A model generated the notes under the pieces. The model ran no database searches. It saw only the letters and a list, made by a program, of their open reading frames with translations, and had not been told where the DNA came from. From Irpex lacteus (lineage: Eukaryota > Basidiomycota > Agaricomycetes > Polyporales > Irpicaceae), in contig MQVO02000005.1 in assembly GCA_001986395.2 (NCBI GenBank), forward strand, positions 930,001 through 994,000: 64,000 nt of DNA. The letters are read 5' to 3'. Made by a program: the position numbers and the translations under genes. Positions within the stretch are counted from its first letter, which is position 1; each line of letters begins with the position of its first letter. This document shows, one piece after another, positions 1-12,424 of the stretch.

Positions 1-3000
1 AATGCGTTTGGTTTACGAGGTTGTTATTGCTAAGAACCAGTTTTATTGATGTCTATGAATGCCTTTTATGTATGCTTGCTGTAGTTGTTACCATACGGAA
101 GAGTAGTACTGCTACTGTAGCCACTAAGTACTTCTGCTTTTCATCAAATGTCAATGCTCTCTTCCCGACTACTTACTTAAATGCGAGTTCACCCGACACA
201 TTACGCCTCCAGGCCTAGGGATCCCGAGTCCAAGATCGTATCCAACCCCAAGTCACCGCCGGCTCCATCCATCCATCCATCCGTCTGATTCTGTCACCTC
301 GACCCCGCCCGCCGGCGGTTTCCATGTACCTAAGTACTCAAGTATCCATTGCAACGGTGCAACGTACGTCGGCGATCTATCTATGAAAGTCAGATCGACG
401 AATGATGATCAGAGCACTGCTGGTAAGTACTCCTCGCCATCGTGCAAATCGACGATGTCCATGGAGATGTGGATGTTCTTCTTCATCAACTTTCTTTGTC
501 ACTTCGTAGTAAGTATGCCGGCCTCTCACGACTGACTGACCACCTCATGCTCAGGCTTCCTGTGAAATGAAATTACAGCAATACGTTGAGTGCGCCGGTA
601 GAAGTAGCACGTAGCTCCTCGAGGCACGCTAGTCGAGGAATCGAAGAACGCGTCGAGATCACGGTCTATACTGTAAAGAGTGGGAGCTACACACCTCGTT
701 TTGACCTAGAGCTGAACTGCGTGAAATAAGGTAGTAAGCGAATTTAAAAGCTTCGGTACTAGGCTCTCATTTGACCACTGCAATAAGAATGGAAGTACAT
801 ACCGTTCTGCACGACTTGGACACGGAGCTCACCTGAGTTGGATAGGCATCCTCAGTAGGTTCCATTGCGCCCGGACCCTTTGTGTGTGCGGTAAGAACGG
901 ATAGGGTGGATGCGGCGGGTGTCACGGTTGATTTTAGGAGGGTCATGCTACCCTCCCATCACGCCTGGTCTTGTTACACTGTTCTCTCGGGAGTCTCTAA
1001 TCATGATACACCAACGATGCAACAAAACGCTTACACACCTCGCGTCTCGCTCACAAGACAATTCGGATTTCCTCCCTAGAAATTCGGAAATCAACCCCCA
1101 CAGCATTACCAACGAAACGCTTACTTCATGTTTCCGTTTCGCTCCCAAGACAATAACAATTCGGATTTCTCTCCCTCCCTATGTATAAAAATTCGGATAT
1201 CACAGCAACAACAATCAGTCCAGACTCTAAGAGAAGAATGAGCGGCGGATGTCGAAGATGGGATTAAATGTCACCATGGACTTCCTTTGATCTCTGACGT
1301 CTGGACATGTACGCCATCTCTAAAATGGAATCAGCAGCAAGTAGCCAGGAAGTAGAAGTTTGTGTGGATGGGTGTGAAGTTGATCGTGACGACGTGGCCA
1401 GGGTGACAGCAGCCAAGACTAATACTGGCCTCGTCAGTGCTATACAGTAGTCAGCACGAGTAAGCATCATTGTCCACTGTCTTACCACATACATACCCAC
1501 GCCAATAAAGGTCCTATAGAGCAGGTAGATGGCCTACCGACGACTGCCGACTTCTGACTTCTGAGTTCTGGGTTTTGTGCGCCAGGTAGAATGGTTTATC
1601 CTGTGAGGCGTCGAGTGGCAAGTCGACGTCGGAATCGCAACAAACAGTTTGTTCGGGGTCGCCATCGATATCGCGTCGAGCACGAGTTGCTTCTGCCTCG
1701 TCGATGGCTACGAACAACAGGAGGAATGAATGGACACATACAAACGACTTGCGTATGTAGGCGAAATTAGGATGCATGCACATTGCGCAGCCTGTGTTTT
1801 CAACGGCGGAGGAAGGCATGCGTCATACAGCAAGTAGTAAGCTCCAGTCTACTGTAAGTTTGCTGATGATGGTGAACGGAGGAGGTGTGGGGTTCGGGGT
1901 GTAAAACAACGGATACCGACCTGCTCTCCATGGAACAGTCTCTCAGTCTGAGTTGGTTGCCTACACGAAGGGGATCCCTGGGAGGATTTTCTTGCCGCGA
2001 AAAGGCGAATTTGCCAAGTCCACGGACTTGGTATCCGTCTTCTCTCGAAGATATCGATTGGCTGGGTGTCACTAAATTGAGGAGGGTCTGCTGTCTGTGA
2101 TCTATCAAACTGACATGCGTGACAGGCGCGGGTGGCCACCAATTGCAATCTGATAATCTTACGGTTGGGTCGGCATATTCCCAAGTACCACCGGCCGCGG
2201 CAAGTGTTCCTTCAAAGCTTCGAATAATGCAAAGACACGTAAAGGCGGTTGGGTTGCTTCGATAGGCTGTACATACTTGACCGCAGCCAGAATTATTTTG
2301 GGACGAGTTGGGTGAGCGGCGGAGGACTTCTGTGGCCTGGGAATTGTCGTATCTGCCAAGATGAAGGTGTCGAAAAATCGCTATCGCCTCGAGCAGCATC
2401 GATTGTACTCTGGCTGCTCCACCCGGAAGCATCCTGAGTAAACGAGTGGCCGTAGTTGTCGGGTTGGTTCGCCGGAACAATTCACCCTGGGGATAATTAA
2501 ATTACCACACGAGCCTACATGTGATTCGTGTCAGCAGCCTCAAGTTACCGCGGTGGTGGCTGTCTGCGGGCTGTTGCCTTGGAATTCGACGACAATTCCG
2601 GGGTTGTGCTGGTTTGCAAGACTTTGAATGATAAAATGCTGGCAAAGAGGGATTGTGCGCTGCAATAGAATGGCCGTGGTGGGCGCTGTGAGTTACCTCC
2701 TCCGCAGCAGTGTCGACGATCTGTCAAGAAAGTAGTGAGGCACAGACGACTGTTGTAGCGAGCGAGGCACAGCATGAAACGTACATACTTTATTTTCTGA
2801 GGGTCGGGGCCGACAGCAGCATCTCGATGGGCCGGGTGCAGTAGAGGAGGAGTGAGAGAGAGATCTGAACAAGTATCTGAGCCCCTTTCACCGCGAGATT
2901 GTCCCATTGCCAGCAGATCGGTGCAGAGCTGATAAACGAGAACCGCTCGCACAGAAACCACTAAAATAAGCCAGAGCCTGCTCGTCCGTCCTTGGCCTGA

Positions 3001-3046
3001 GACCGCTCCCCCTTTCCGGTAGCAACCACCTTTACTTTCTGCACCC
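1..3046. other. Intergenic, no gene supported
   Basis: No open frame here has splice context or recognisable motifs; frames are under about 230 codons and overlap on both strands. A short CATC tetranucleotide run lies near 268-285. The stretch just before 3047 is presumably the promoter of the downstream regulator gene. An imperfect direct repeat near 1021-1203 is listed separately. Confidence 0.5.
1021..1203. repeat. Imperfect tandem direct repeat, two units of about 75-92 bp
   Basis: Unit one runs from about 1021 to 1093 and unit two from about 1111 to 1203. Both open with AAC(A/G)AAACGCTTAC. Both then have a CGCTC(A/C)CAAGACAAT block, a TTCGGATTTC block, and a closing AAATTCGGA. Spacing differs by small insertions. 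No coding function is evident. The motif AATTCGGA occurs four times across the two units. Confidence 0.6.
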
Positions 3047-6000
3047 ATGCCACCAGACGTCGCAAAGCACGCATCGAGCTCCAAGCGCAAGCAGCCCCGC
3101 AGGGACGCCAACGACGACGGCGGCTTCGACAGCTCACACGCAAGAGAAATAGAGCTCAAACGGAGTAGGGGCGAAATCTCGTGCGCAGAGTGCCGTAGGT
3201 GCGTTGATCGCACTCTTGGGTCCTATGTCACTCTAATCTCACTTCTCATTACTACCCACCCTGCAGGTTAAAGGTGAGGCTTTATAGTATCTGGTGAACG
3301 TGGCCAGAGTTGACGGACATGTGTTCAGATTCGATGCGACAAGTCGATTCCGTGCAAGTCATGCCAGGTACGCATACCGTTTCGGCAGCGCTGCCCTCTT
3401 CTCGACATAGACGTATTAACCACAATGCCATCCACCAGCGCCGAGGATGTGCTGCTCTTTGTCCCAATGGTGCGTGAATATCGTTCTGGATCCTGTTCGC
3501 ATCCCATATACTAACGTCGATGTGCAGGGAGTCTTGCCACGGGGCAGGGGACGAGGTACGGCGTCAAGAAGTCCTGCGCGCCCACATGCACCTCTGCTAA
3601 CTGGCTTACGCTACAGATTCGTATTGGCAGCAACTGAGCATCTGCATAAACGAATAGCAAAGATGAAGGATCGAATAAGACAACTCGAGGACGCCCTCGC
3701 TATCCTGCACGCCAAGGGGTCCAACGACCCCCATCCCCTCCTTCGTGATGACCTTGTCTCAGTAGATAATGCGGAGCCAGAAGTCGATGACGAGAAGGTC
3801 ACCAGCCAGCCACCGGTATCGACAGCCACTCTCATTGACTCATTCGGGACATTGTCGGTATCTGAGCATGGTATCTCGCGGTTCTTTGGACCGACTGGGG
3901 GCACAGAGGTACGTCGGACATATCACACATCCTGTCATGTTGTTGATAGCTCACAACATTTGCAGTATCTCCTATCGGTGAGTGTGCAGCATGATGCGTC
4001 CCGCTGACATACTGAGCCGACGTTTTGCAGAACTCGGACGGCCCCTCCAATCCGTCTTCTCCTTCTATCGGCACTCGCTCACCAGACTCGACACGCGACT
4101 CGATGACACCGCCAATAGCAGGCGAACTGACGCAATTCTCATCTGCCTTCCCTTTCACGCCCATAGGCTCGACAGAGGACGTGTATCAGATGATCCTGGC
4201 ATATCTCCCTCCATATGACCGAGCCCTGCACCTCTGCTCGTTGTACATAGAAGGCGCAGGGTGGCTCTTTCGGGGCCTCACGCGGGAACAGCTGCTGGAC
4301 GAGATGGTCCCGTTCATATACAAGCGGCCCATGAATGTCCAGGAGGGTAACCCTGTACACGACTATTCAGGCCCGCATGACTTGGCTTTGGTACTCCTTG
4401 CCTGCGCGATTGGAACACTGATCGAGAAAGACCAGGAGAGCCAGACCGGTGAAGGCGAACATTACCATCATCTCGGACGTGCGGCATTATGTCTGCAGTC
4501 GGTGTTGGAGAAGCCGTCGATGGTGACCATCCAGGCCCTGCGCCTGCTCAGCAACTACATCGCGATGTGTGGAACGGAACGAGACGCCTCGACTGAAACT
4601 TCGTGGTCCCTCTTGACACTGTCTGGACAGCTCGCTCAAAGCGTACGTAATTCCGTCTTTGACAGAATACCCTTCTTGATTGACATCTGACTTTGTGTGT
4701 CTCCGTCCACTCCAGATTGGCCTTCGTGAGTCATCCTCTCTCTGTCATGTTAATTTCGGCGAACAAGGTGAACTGACAGGCATTGGTCATCAGACAGAGA
4801 TAGTGCTCGTTGGGGACTCAAGGACACAGACGTTCAGCGACGGCGTATTCTATTCTGGGACGTGTTCATTGGAGATGCATGGCAGGTTCGTTGCATGCTT
4901 ATGCAGCAATTATATACGCCTCTGACTAACACTTCTATGCATAGAGTCTGGCAACTGGCAGACCACCAACTCTCTGCCGGGATTTCATTGACTGCAAGTA
5001 CCCGGGTGCTCCAGTTTCGGCGAACGCTGATGGTACGAAGAACGAGGATGATGAGCCTGATCCAGCGACAGAATGTACGTATCCACTAACAAGCCACGGC
5101 GAATGTGCAACTGATCCATCTTACCTCTCAAGTCTATCAGTGGACATGTCGTTTTGCGCTGCAATGCGTCTCCGAGGTAGCACAGAGAGCACTTGCAGCA
5201 GAGCCTCCAAGTTACGCGACGATCATGGAACTTGACCGCAAAGTACGGGAATTCCCTGTGCCTCCAGAGGTAACTGCTATCGTCGAAGGCATCGGCGCAC
5301 CGCCAGGCGACGAGGAGCCTGTGCCGCTGTCAACTGACATGGGACGCTACGTCCTCTCCAATTGCCGTGAAGTCGGTGAGTGACCATGGCGTTCTGTTCC
5401 TTGATTGCACTGGTGCTCACCCGACCGTACGCGTCCTTACCTCCGTTCTTCCAGTTCTGTTGTGGATACACAGAAGTTTCTTTGCACAGGCCATCATTGA
5501 TTGTCCTACGAATCCCGTCCGCAGCAATTACGCGCCGTCATTTTTGGCTGCGTACCGTGCCTCTGTCACCATCCTAACCACGATCAAGAACCAATTCACC
5601 AAGCATCCAAGTATATGTTCGCGTTTCTGGGTCATCTGGACTTACGCTTTCTCCGCCGCTGTAAGTACAAGGCCTTCCTTATTCTGCTCAATTCTCTAAT
5701 GATGTCATCATCCTCTCTCTTCTCAATAGGTTGTCTTTGGCACCGTCGTGACACGGGGGCCAAGATCTCCCCTGGCTTCTTCTGCTATCACCCAGCTCGA
5801 TACGGCATGCGAATTGTTTTCGCAAGCGTCGAGACTCAGCCGTCGTGCTGCGAAAGCGTTGGTACGTGAGAGTTGCAGCACAGCTTACAGGCTATGATAT
5901 TCACCCGACCACCGCTTCTAGCCTATCCTGACAAAGCTAAGTGAGAAGGCTCACGCGGCTCTTGCAGCAGCACGAACGGACCCATCTCAGGAGGGTGCGC

Positions 6001-6788
6001 AGTGGCCTGTCAAAGTAGAAGAAGAAGACGAGCTGGAAATCTTTGCTGGTAAGACGCGGTTGGTTGCCGCCTGCCTTCCGAAGCAGCAGGCATCTCCGTC
6101 CACTCTCACCCCGGAACCTTCGCAACGCCTTCCTTCCCAGACGCCGGCATACGACTCAAATGTGTCCCGAGATCTCAGCTCCCCGGCACAGATTGTCTCG
6201 CCTGCCCCGGCGGTGATTATGGCGCAGGTTCCTGTTGTGCCTAGCCAACCGTGGATCCAACCAGAAGCTCGGATTCGGGGCCAGGGCTACTCCCCTAGCG
6301 AAGCAGCTTACTCCTCACATCAGGGATCCTACTATAGCTTATCGCCGTATTCGCCACAGACTCCGTCCCCGGCGTACGACTGGGCTTCTCAGCAGCCACA
6401 GCATCAACAGCATCACCAACACCAGCAGTCGCACCATCCATCCTCGTCTTCCCAGCATCTTTCATATCCGACGCCGCATTCATATCCTCAAGCGACAATG
6501 TCTGCCGCTCACCCGCAATACGCGGAATATGGGCACACACCGCCCGCAGCGCCTCAGAGCTATATGCGACGCCAGAGTTCGTCAGTCTCTTTGCACCATC
6601 AACATCACCTAGCAGCGCAGAGGCAGGGACCTTCGCCGCAGGCTTCGAATGAACCGATGTACATGCCCCCTCCTGAGCTGGTCACCCTCGGGCTTGCTTC
6701 CCGGGACTCTCGGGTCGGTGAAAGATGGACGGAATTCATGCAGCAGAGCGGTCTGCTGGACGAGTATGGCCAGCAACATCCGCGCTAG
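3047..6788 (+). CDS. Zn2Cys6 fungal transcription factor with fungal-specific TF domain
   Basis: A predicted nuclear DNA-binding regulator. Splicing exons 3047-3198, 3267-3273 (7 nt), 3329-3367 and 3439-3469 gives a perfect C-x2-C-x6-C-x5-C-x2-C-x6-C binuclear zinc cluster starting CAECRRLKIRC. It is followed by a GTRFVLAATEHLHKR linker and a coiled coil (KMKDRIRQLEDALAILHAK), the usual dimerisation element. The middle part (about 4025-5400) looks like the fungal-specific TF middle-homology domain, with segments such as YLPPYDRALHLCSLYIEGA. Many short introns follow through about 5.9 kb. The last exon (about 6050-6788) is low complexity, rich in Gln, His, Pro and Ser, as in activation regions, and ends in a short conserved-looking tail (LGLASRDSRVGERWTEFMQ). 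The start at 3047 is the first ATG that leads in frame into the zinc cluster. Target genes cannot be inferred. Confidence 0.9.
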
Positions 6789-9700
6789 TAAGGAACTTTT
6801 GACTGCTCAGCCGTAGGCGGTTGGGCATTTTCGTTCGTTTCCCTCTGATTTACTTGTCGTCTCTCCTTGCACGTTTTCCAAAAGTATCATTCATTCTGTA
6901 ACTGTACTCAATATCGGACACAGGGATGGACAGGAATGCGACAAGTACGCTTCCCTCCATCCCCTCATCATCCATCGGAACGGTTCTTCCCGTGTGGACT
7001 TTGGCATAGACTAATGTCGTCCCTAGTTACTCGCTAGTATTATGTATCCATTACACAGACCTCAATCGCTATTTACCTATTAGGATTATGCCACGTACCG
7101 TGTTTCACGGTACCAGTTCTCTCATCATGGCCCAATACTAGAAACGATGTTTTCGAACTTCCAAGGAGTTCGGGATAAACACATCATCCACCGCCGCAAT
7201 GAAGGGAACTTCCGGATGGTAGGTAGCTCAGAAAGTATTAGTCTTGTTTATTGTGTGCAGATGACGATATGGTTGATATACAACGACGACATCTTGAGGA
7301 CGGAAAATATCCGGATAATAATTAGCGTATTGCAGAAGGTCCAGGGGTCTGACGATCCCAGATGATCGGGGGCTCAAACGTTGCTCGTGTACGACTTCCT
7401 TTCAAGGGCACCAGCTGGTAACAACTTGCAGAGCCTCGAGGCATCAGCGCTGCAACCATCTGGAGCTCCTCAACGATGATAAATGTGATCGTAGGCCTCG
7501 AAACATGGAATATGGCTTGGCAAAGGAATTGTTAGTAAACACCCATTTGCGCCGATTTTCTCGACCAGGTGCTGCGGATGGCGAGACTACTGGTTTCAGG
7601 GGTAAAATTGGCATTCCTTCGACCTCGAAAAGGTCATCGGGGACTTCGTTGAGATATCGAATATTGATTTACCGACGGCATGGAGGTCATTCAGCGTAAC
7701 TATTCTTCGTCGATCGTAGATTTCCAATGGCTAGAGAATGCTGCCAATGGCTAATTTATGCCGCGGCAATGACGATACGCCATGTGCTCGGAGAGGCTCC
7801 AGGGACAAGGCTCGAGGAAAATATTCTGGAGGACCTGGGCGGGGAAACACCTCAGAAGTGACATCGTATTCGTTATTGGCCGCTGTCAACTGCTGATGTC
7901 AGCTCCCCGAATTTATGAGAAAATCGATCCTTTAATGAAGCTAGCAGGGCTTACAATACACCGTGACCGTGTGCTCAAAAGATCCCTGAATCTATTCTCA
8001 GGCTCGCCATCATCAATAATGTCAGAATACTATGTGCAGTACCCTTGCGCGAACAGCCTCGTGCTTACCTGCGAGGAAAATAGTATATCCAGCCACAAGA
8101 GTTTCAGACTTCTCTCGAAAGAGCTGTTCTTACCCACAGGCCTCGGAGCTCGAAGATGGATGCGGTGATTATTAGCCCTCAGGCCTCATGCCTCATTAAT
8201 ACTTGATGTTCGATATCAAACGGCAGGCTACGGCGAGATATTGACGGATGTCATAACTCTCAGAATATTCCCTGCTACCTTCCAACGGAAGCAAATTTTT
8301 AGCACCGTGCGCATGTTCAGGTCCATAACTTGGCAGATATACACTGACTCATAAGAGGTTTCACGCCTTGGCAGTTGTGTTATTGTAAGAATATGATCAT
8401 GAACCCCCCTCACCAACTGCTAGGTGAATCACATTGACCACCTGCTTACCTATCAAGTAACGAACGCTAGCGCTATCGAGTGCCAGCAATAACATTGACC
8501 TGCAAAACTCTGATGCAGAGATTCTGTCCGGTGCCAAATCAAGATAAATATCGTGTGAGTAGATGATCGCGATAATAGGCCATGCGGGGTCTGCGTACCT
8601 GTGACGATGGCTTGGGATCTAAAACAGTCCCCTCTGAGCTTTACGCCTGGTATTAGCACATCTCTCAGGCATGCAGACATTCCCCCCAGCATCTGTTTTT
8701 CTGCTTTACCCAGAGCATACAGTAGCGGAAGGAAACCAAGATAGACCATACCATGTAAACCAGGCCGATCATCTCCGTGCACTGCACAGCAGCAAACTTC
8801 GAAAGCATCAACACCTACTTGAACCTTGCCATTAATATCGCCTATCTTTTCATGATGAAATGTCAGATGGTGTAAGCCCCGAGGTTGATCGGCACGGAGT
8901 GCTCGTGGCTTGAACTTACGCCGCACGAGATCGTGGACATACGGTTAGAGTATTCACAGCGTATGGCAAATAGCTCTCTGGCCTATCGCAAAGGCGTTGG
9001 GTGAAGGAAGATTAAGTACTGAGTAAGCTCAGATCTCACATTCATCTCTGATAAACTGGATGAACACGCCACCTTCGATATCGATAACCTGTATTATGGG
9101 TATGGGAGATGCGTCAAGCATTAAGATATCCCTGGTTTCAAGAACGACCAAATCAGTCTAAATTTCGTCACTTCGAGGCAGAAATGAACACCTTCTCTGC
9201 ATTGCGAACCCACTGCTTCTGATAGTTAGGCAACTGTCAGTGCAAGACGTGGCGATCGCGACTTCACTTGCCGTGAACGACATCTTTCATCCCACATTCG
9301 TTCGTAAGTGGTTCATATGACCTCAATCAGGCAGGCAGGCTGTAGGATGCAAGTTCATAAATGCTAGTACTCAGCTGTTCTCAGAAATGGTCATATGGTG
9401 ATGAGGCGGCCAAGAATATGGTGAAATTGCTTCGTATATGATGTATATGATGATGTACTATGATCATCGCAAGACCTGCGTAAAAGAGGCTGAGATGAAA
9501 GGGCTATACGCATTGAGAATTCGTCACGTACTTTATCGCTATGGTAAGCAGCTGGGTCACGAGCCAGGGTGTACATGACCTCGAACACAATGAACGTAGG
9601 TACTGTAGGTAATGTGGTAGCCACGCCGTGCAGGGTATGCTATCGCAAGGGGTGATTCAAAAGGAGCTAGAGGAAGAGAATATGAATGAAGTAGAATACA

Positions 9701-10302
9701 GCAAGGGTGGTGCGAGATCGTCCCGCTGATTTTGCAACGGATGTGTGGGGAGTCGAATATGTGGTACAAGTACAACAAGCTGAAGCAGCAGCAAAAAGCA
9801 TCGATATGAGGAGGGGGATTCGGAAGGACGACAAAGAACATTGAGTCTAGACAAGACAAGCTACAGAAAACCGAGACCAAAAGTGTGAAATGCGTGTATG
9901 TGTGAATGAAGGGATAATGATAGATATAAAAGGGGTAAGCAGTATGTAGCAAGAGATGGAAGACAGAGACGAAAAGGACCTCGAGAATGAGAGGGAGATT
10001 GCCCTAAAAGCCCAAGAGAGAAAGAAAACGCGGAACAATATGCGAGCGTGTGAGAGCCGGGTGGTGATACAAGATGCAAGCAGTATGGGGAAAGCCTATG
10101 TATGGATGATGAGTGTCCAAGAGCGGTATCAGTGAAAACAGTATGCGTATATATGCGGAGTGCCAATGTTCGATGCACGTAGGCAATTGAGAATATGGTG
10201 AATGAAGTAAGGGAAGCCGAAATGAATGATGAACGATACCAAAATTATATCGGGGGTATGTGTTCGTGCAGTATGCAGTACGCCAGGTCGTCGTATATAT
10301 CG
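6789..10302. other. Gene-poor region; possible degraded minus-strand gene near 8.2-9.3 kb
   Basis: No complete gene could be built. On the minus strand, about 9300-8450, short coding-like stretches occur, for example ILMLDASPIPIIQVIDIEGG (near 9070-9130) and a longer open frame at 8453-8926 containing VYLGFLPLLYALGKAEKQ. I could not join them with consistent splice phase, so they may be a decayed gene or an unrecognised multi-exon gene. The part from about 9840 to 10060 is strongly purine-rich on the plus strand. The part next to 10302 would hold the 3' UTR of the neighbouring minus-strand gene. Confidence 0.3.
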
Positions 10303-12424
10303 TCAGGGGAGTCGAAGGATGTCGCCCTGGAAGACAAACTCGCCTCGTTCGCGAAGCGCCATTGCCGCCTTGGTGACCTCGGTGGTGTCGAAGTCTTCGT
10401 GTTTGTCGGGCGGGATGGCGGCGTTCAAATACGTAACGAGAGCAGCTATCGTCAAGTCATCGGTGTGTTCGTATGTCGTGCGGAATAAGTAACGAATGGA
10501 TGTGGAAACGAACTCAAGTCTGGGAAGATAACAAGACACGACTCAGTCAGGCGACAGATGGAAGTATGGAAGAGTGTGACACTGACCGTCCAGTAGGGGT
10601 CTCCAACTCCGCAAACTGAACCACAAGAGTCTCATCTTCGGCATCGTCCGATTCGCCCTCAGCGTCCTCGTCGGAATAATTGAGCAGTGCTGCCTCCTTC
10701 TGCTGTAGAAGAGCCTTGCGTTCTTCTATTCTTCTCACCCAGTCCGCCTCAGCCTGCAACTTCATCCTCCTGCGGGTTTCCCTCTTGGCTTCAAGTCGCC
10801 GTGCACGCGCCTCGTCGTCTCCAGACTCATAGCTGCCTTCGGAGTCTAGTTCGTCTGAATTGTCGGCATGCTTAGCAGATTGCTCTTCTCGATCAAGGGC
10901 CTCCATCTGCGCACGATACTGGGCGAGATCGGCGGCCTTTTGCGCACGCCTTTGCCTACAAGCAAGTATCATTGGTCAGATGCTACCAGATACATCGGGC
11001 AGACCGGACTTACTGCCTTTTCAGGCACTTGTCTCGGTGTTGAACCCAAGGATAAGCGCAGTAAGAGCTATCCTGTCTCAGCTGAACCCATTTCTTGCAT
11101 ACCGAGCAGAATACTCGGTTGGGCTCGACTTGGCTGATGTACGGGTCCGAACGAAGGCTTGCCGCCCGTTGGTCTGCATTGCGACGACGAGTTTCTTGGG
11201 AAGGGGCAAAGTTAGAGGGGTTAAGGTCCTTGAATGTTGGAGTAAACGTGGACGTGGACGACGTAGACTGTTCCGTCGTCTTCCTAGTGATTGATGGGCG
11301 GCTATGAGGGGCAGGAAGAGTAGACGAGGAGACCATAGCTAGAAGGTGTTTGGACGGTGGAGGCACGCTGTTAGCCGCGGGAATACTCGCCGGCTTCGAC
11401 GAGGACGCAGAGGGATGAACAGCAATGGAGGTTACGGGTGTTTTCCGTGATGCTAGGCATCCAGATCGGTGGGCCAACCATGTTTGCAAAGCTTGACCGT
11501 TGTCCTCGCCAGCGATCGAAACCCAGACGTCGCAGATCTTACAGCGGACGCGGTGATTATCGAACTCGCGGACCTGGGGATCGGTTGAGAACAAGTTACT
11601 ACGCTCGTCTGAAGTGGTAGCCTTTGCACTAGAAAGGGATTAATCCCGAAGTAAGGTTACCCCGCAAGGAAAGACTCACGCCTTTTTCGAGAGACAACTC
11701 TTGCGGTGCGCGTCCCATGGGATTGAGCAGTACGTTGAATTTGGACGTAGGCGAATCCATTTGTCACAGGACGCGCACAGTACTCGATATGCCTCGAATT
11801 GGGCCACAAAAGGGTCGGAGCGCAGGTAGTCGATGCGCTCTTCCTCAGTCCGCTTCGCGCGTCGTCGCTTCACCTGAGGTACTGATGGTTCGCCGTGAGT
11901 TTCTGGGGTGTACATAACGGGATCCGCGACATTGATCGGTTGTGACGCGTTAGGACTATACACGATTGATTGCGGGTCAATATGTGGGTGATTCACTCGA
12001 ACACTGGGCGGTTGATAGAAGATTGCCAACTTACCACTCTTGACGGTGGGTATCCCAATGTTTCACCGTAAACTTGCCAGATACATCGTCTCTGAAGGAG
12101 ACAGTTGTCCCGCAATCTTCGCACTTTACGCGACCGGTCTGGTACTCGTTGTGCGTGGATTCCTCGGAGGCATGCGAGTCTGTTGGAGAGGAGGGCTCTC
12201 TACCATTGCGTGTACTGACTTCCTCCTGCACTGATTTACGTTTCTGGGGAATTCTAGTAGCATATAAGCACTCGGAAGCGTCGTGTGCACGCTGAGAATT
12301 GCGTACATCGACGATTGCGGGTTCACGACGCGAAATGGCTCTGCTACGGAAAACCTATGCGTTTACCCTCGTGTCAGACCACATTGGAGTAGAAATCATC
12401 GATAACCACGTACTTGTGTTCCAT
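10303..12424 (-). CDS. Protein with four C2HC zinc-binding modules
   Basis: Six exons: 12413-12424, 12035-12354, 11680-11955, 11014-11628, 10587-10955 and 10303-10519, 602 residues. I see four copies of one module: C-x2-C-x(16-18)-W-x2-H-x3-C. Examples are RVLCASCDKWIRL then WDAHRKSC, and RVFCSVCKKWVQL then WVQHRDKC. Modules 2-4 are each preceded by an (R/S)(S/T)DP-x(5-7)-RV lead-in. Module 1's last Cys codon is split by an intron (TG|T). The C-terminal third is a charged, probably helical region (DEARARRLEAKRETRRRM and EERKALLQQKEAALL) with acidic patches, ending in a short ordered-looking tail. The module resembles a C2HC-type finger that I associate with uncharacterised Agaricomycete proteins. 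A nuclear nucleic-acid or protein-binding role is only an inference. The alternative acceptor for exon 3 (12003 instead of 11955) keeps frame and the Cys. Confidence 0.75.

Noticed and set aside
2545..3213. 222-codon minus-strand open frame
   Set aside because: It overlaps the first exon of the Zn2Cys6 gene on the other strand, has no motifs, and looks like a shadow frame.
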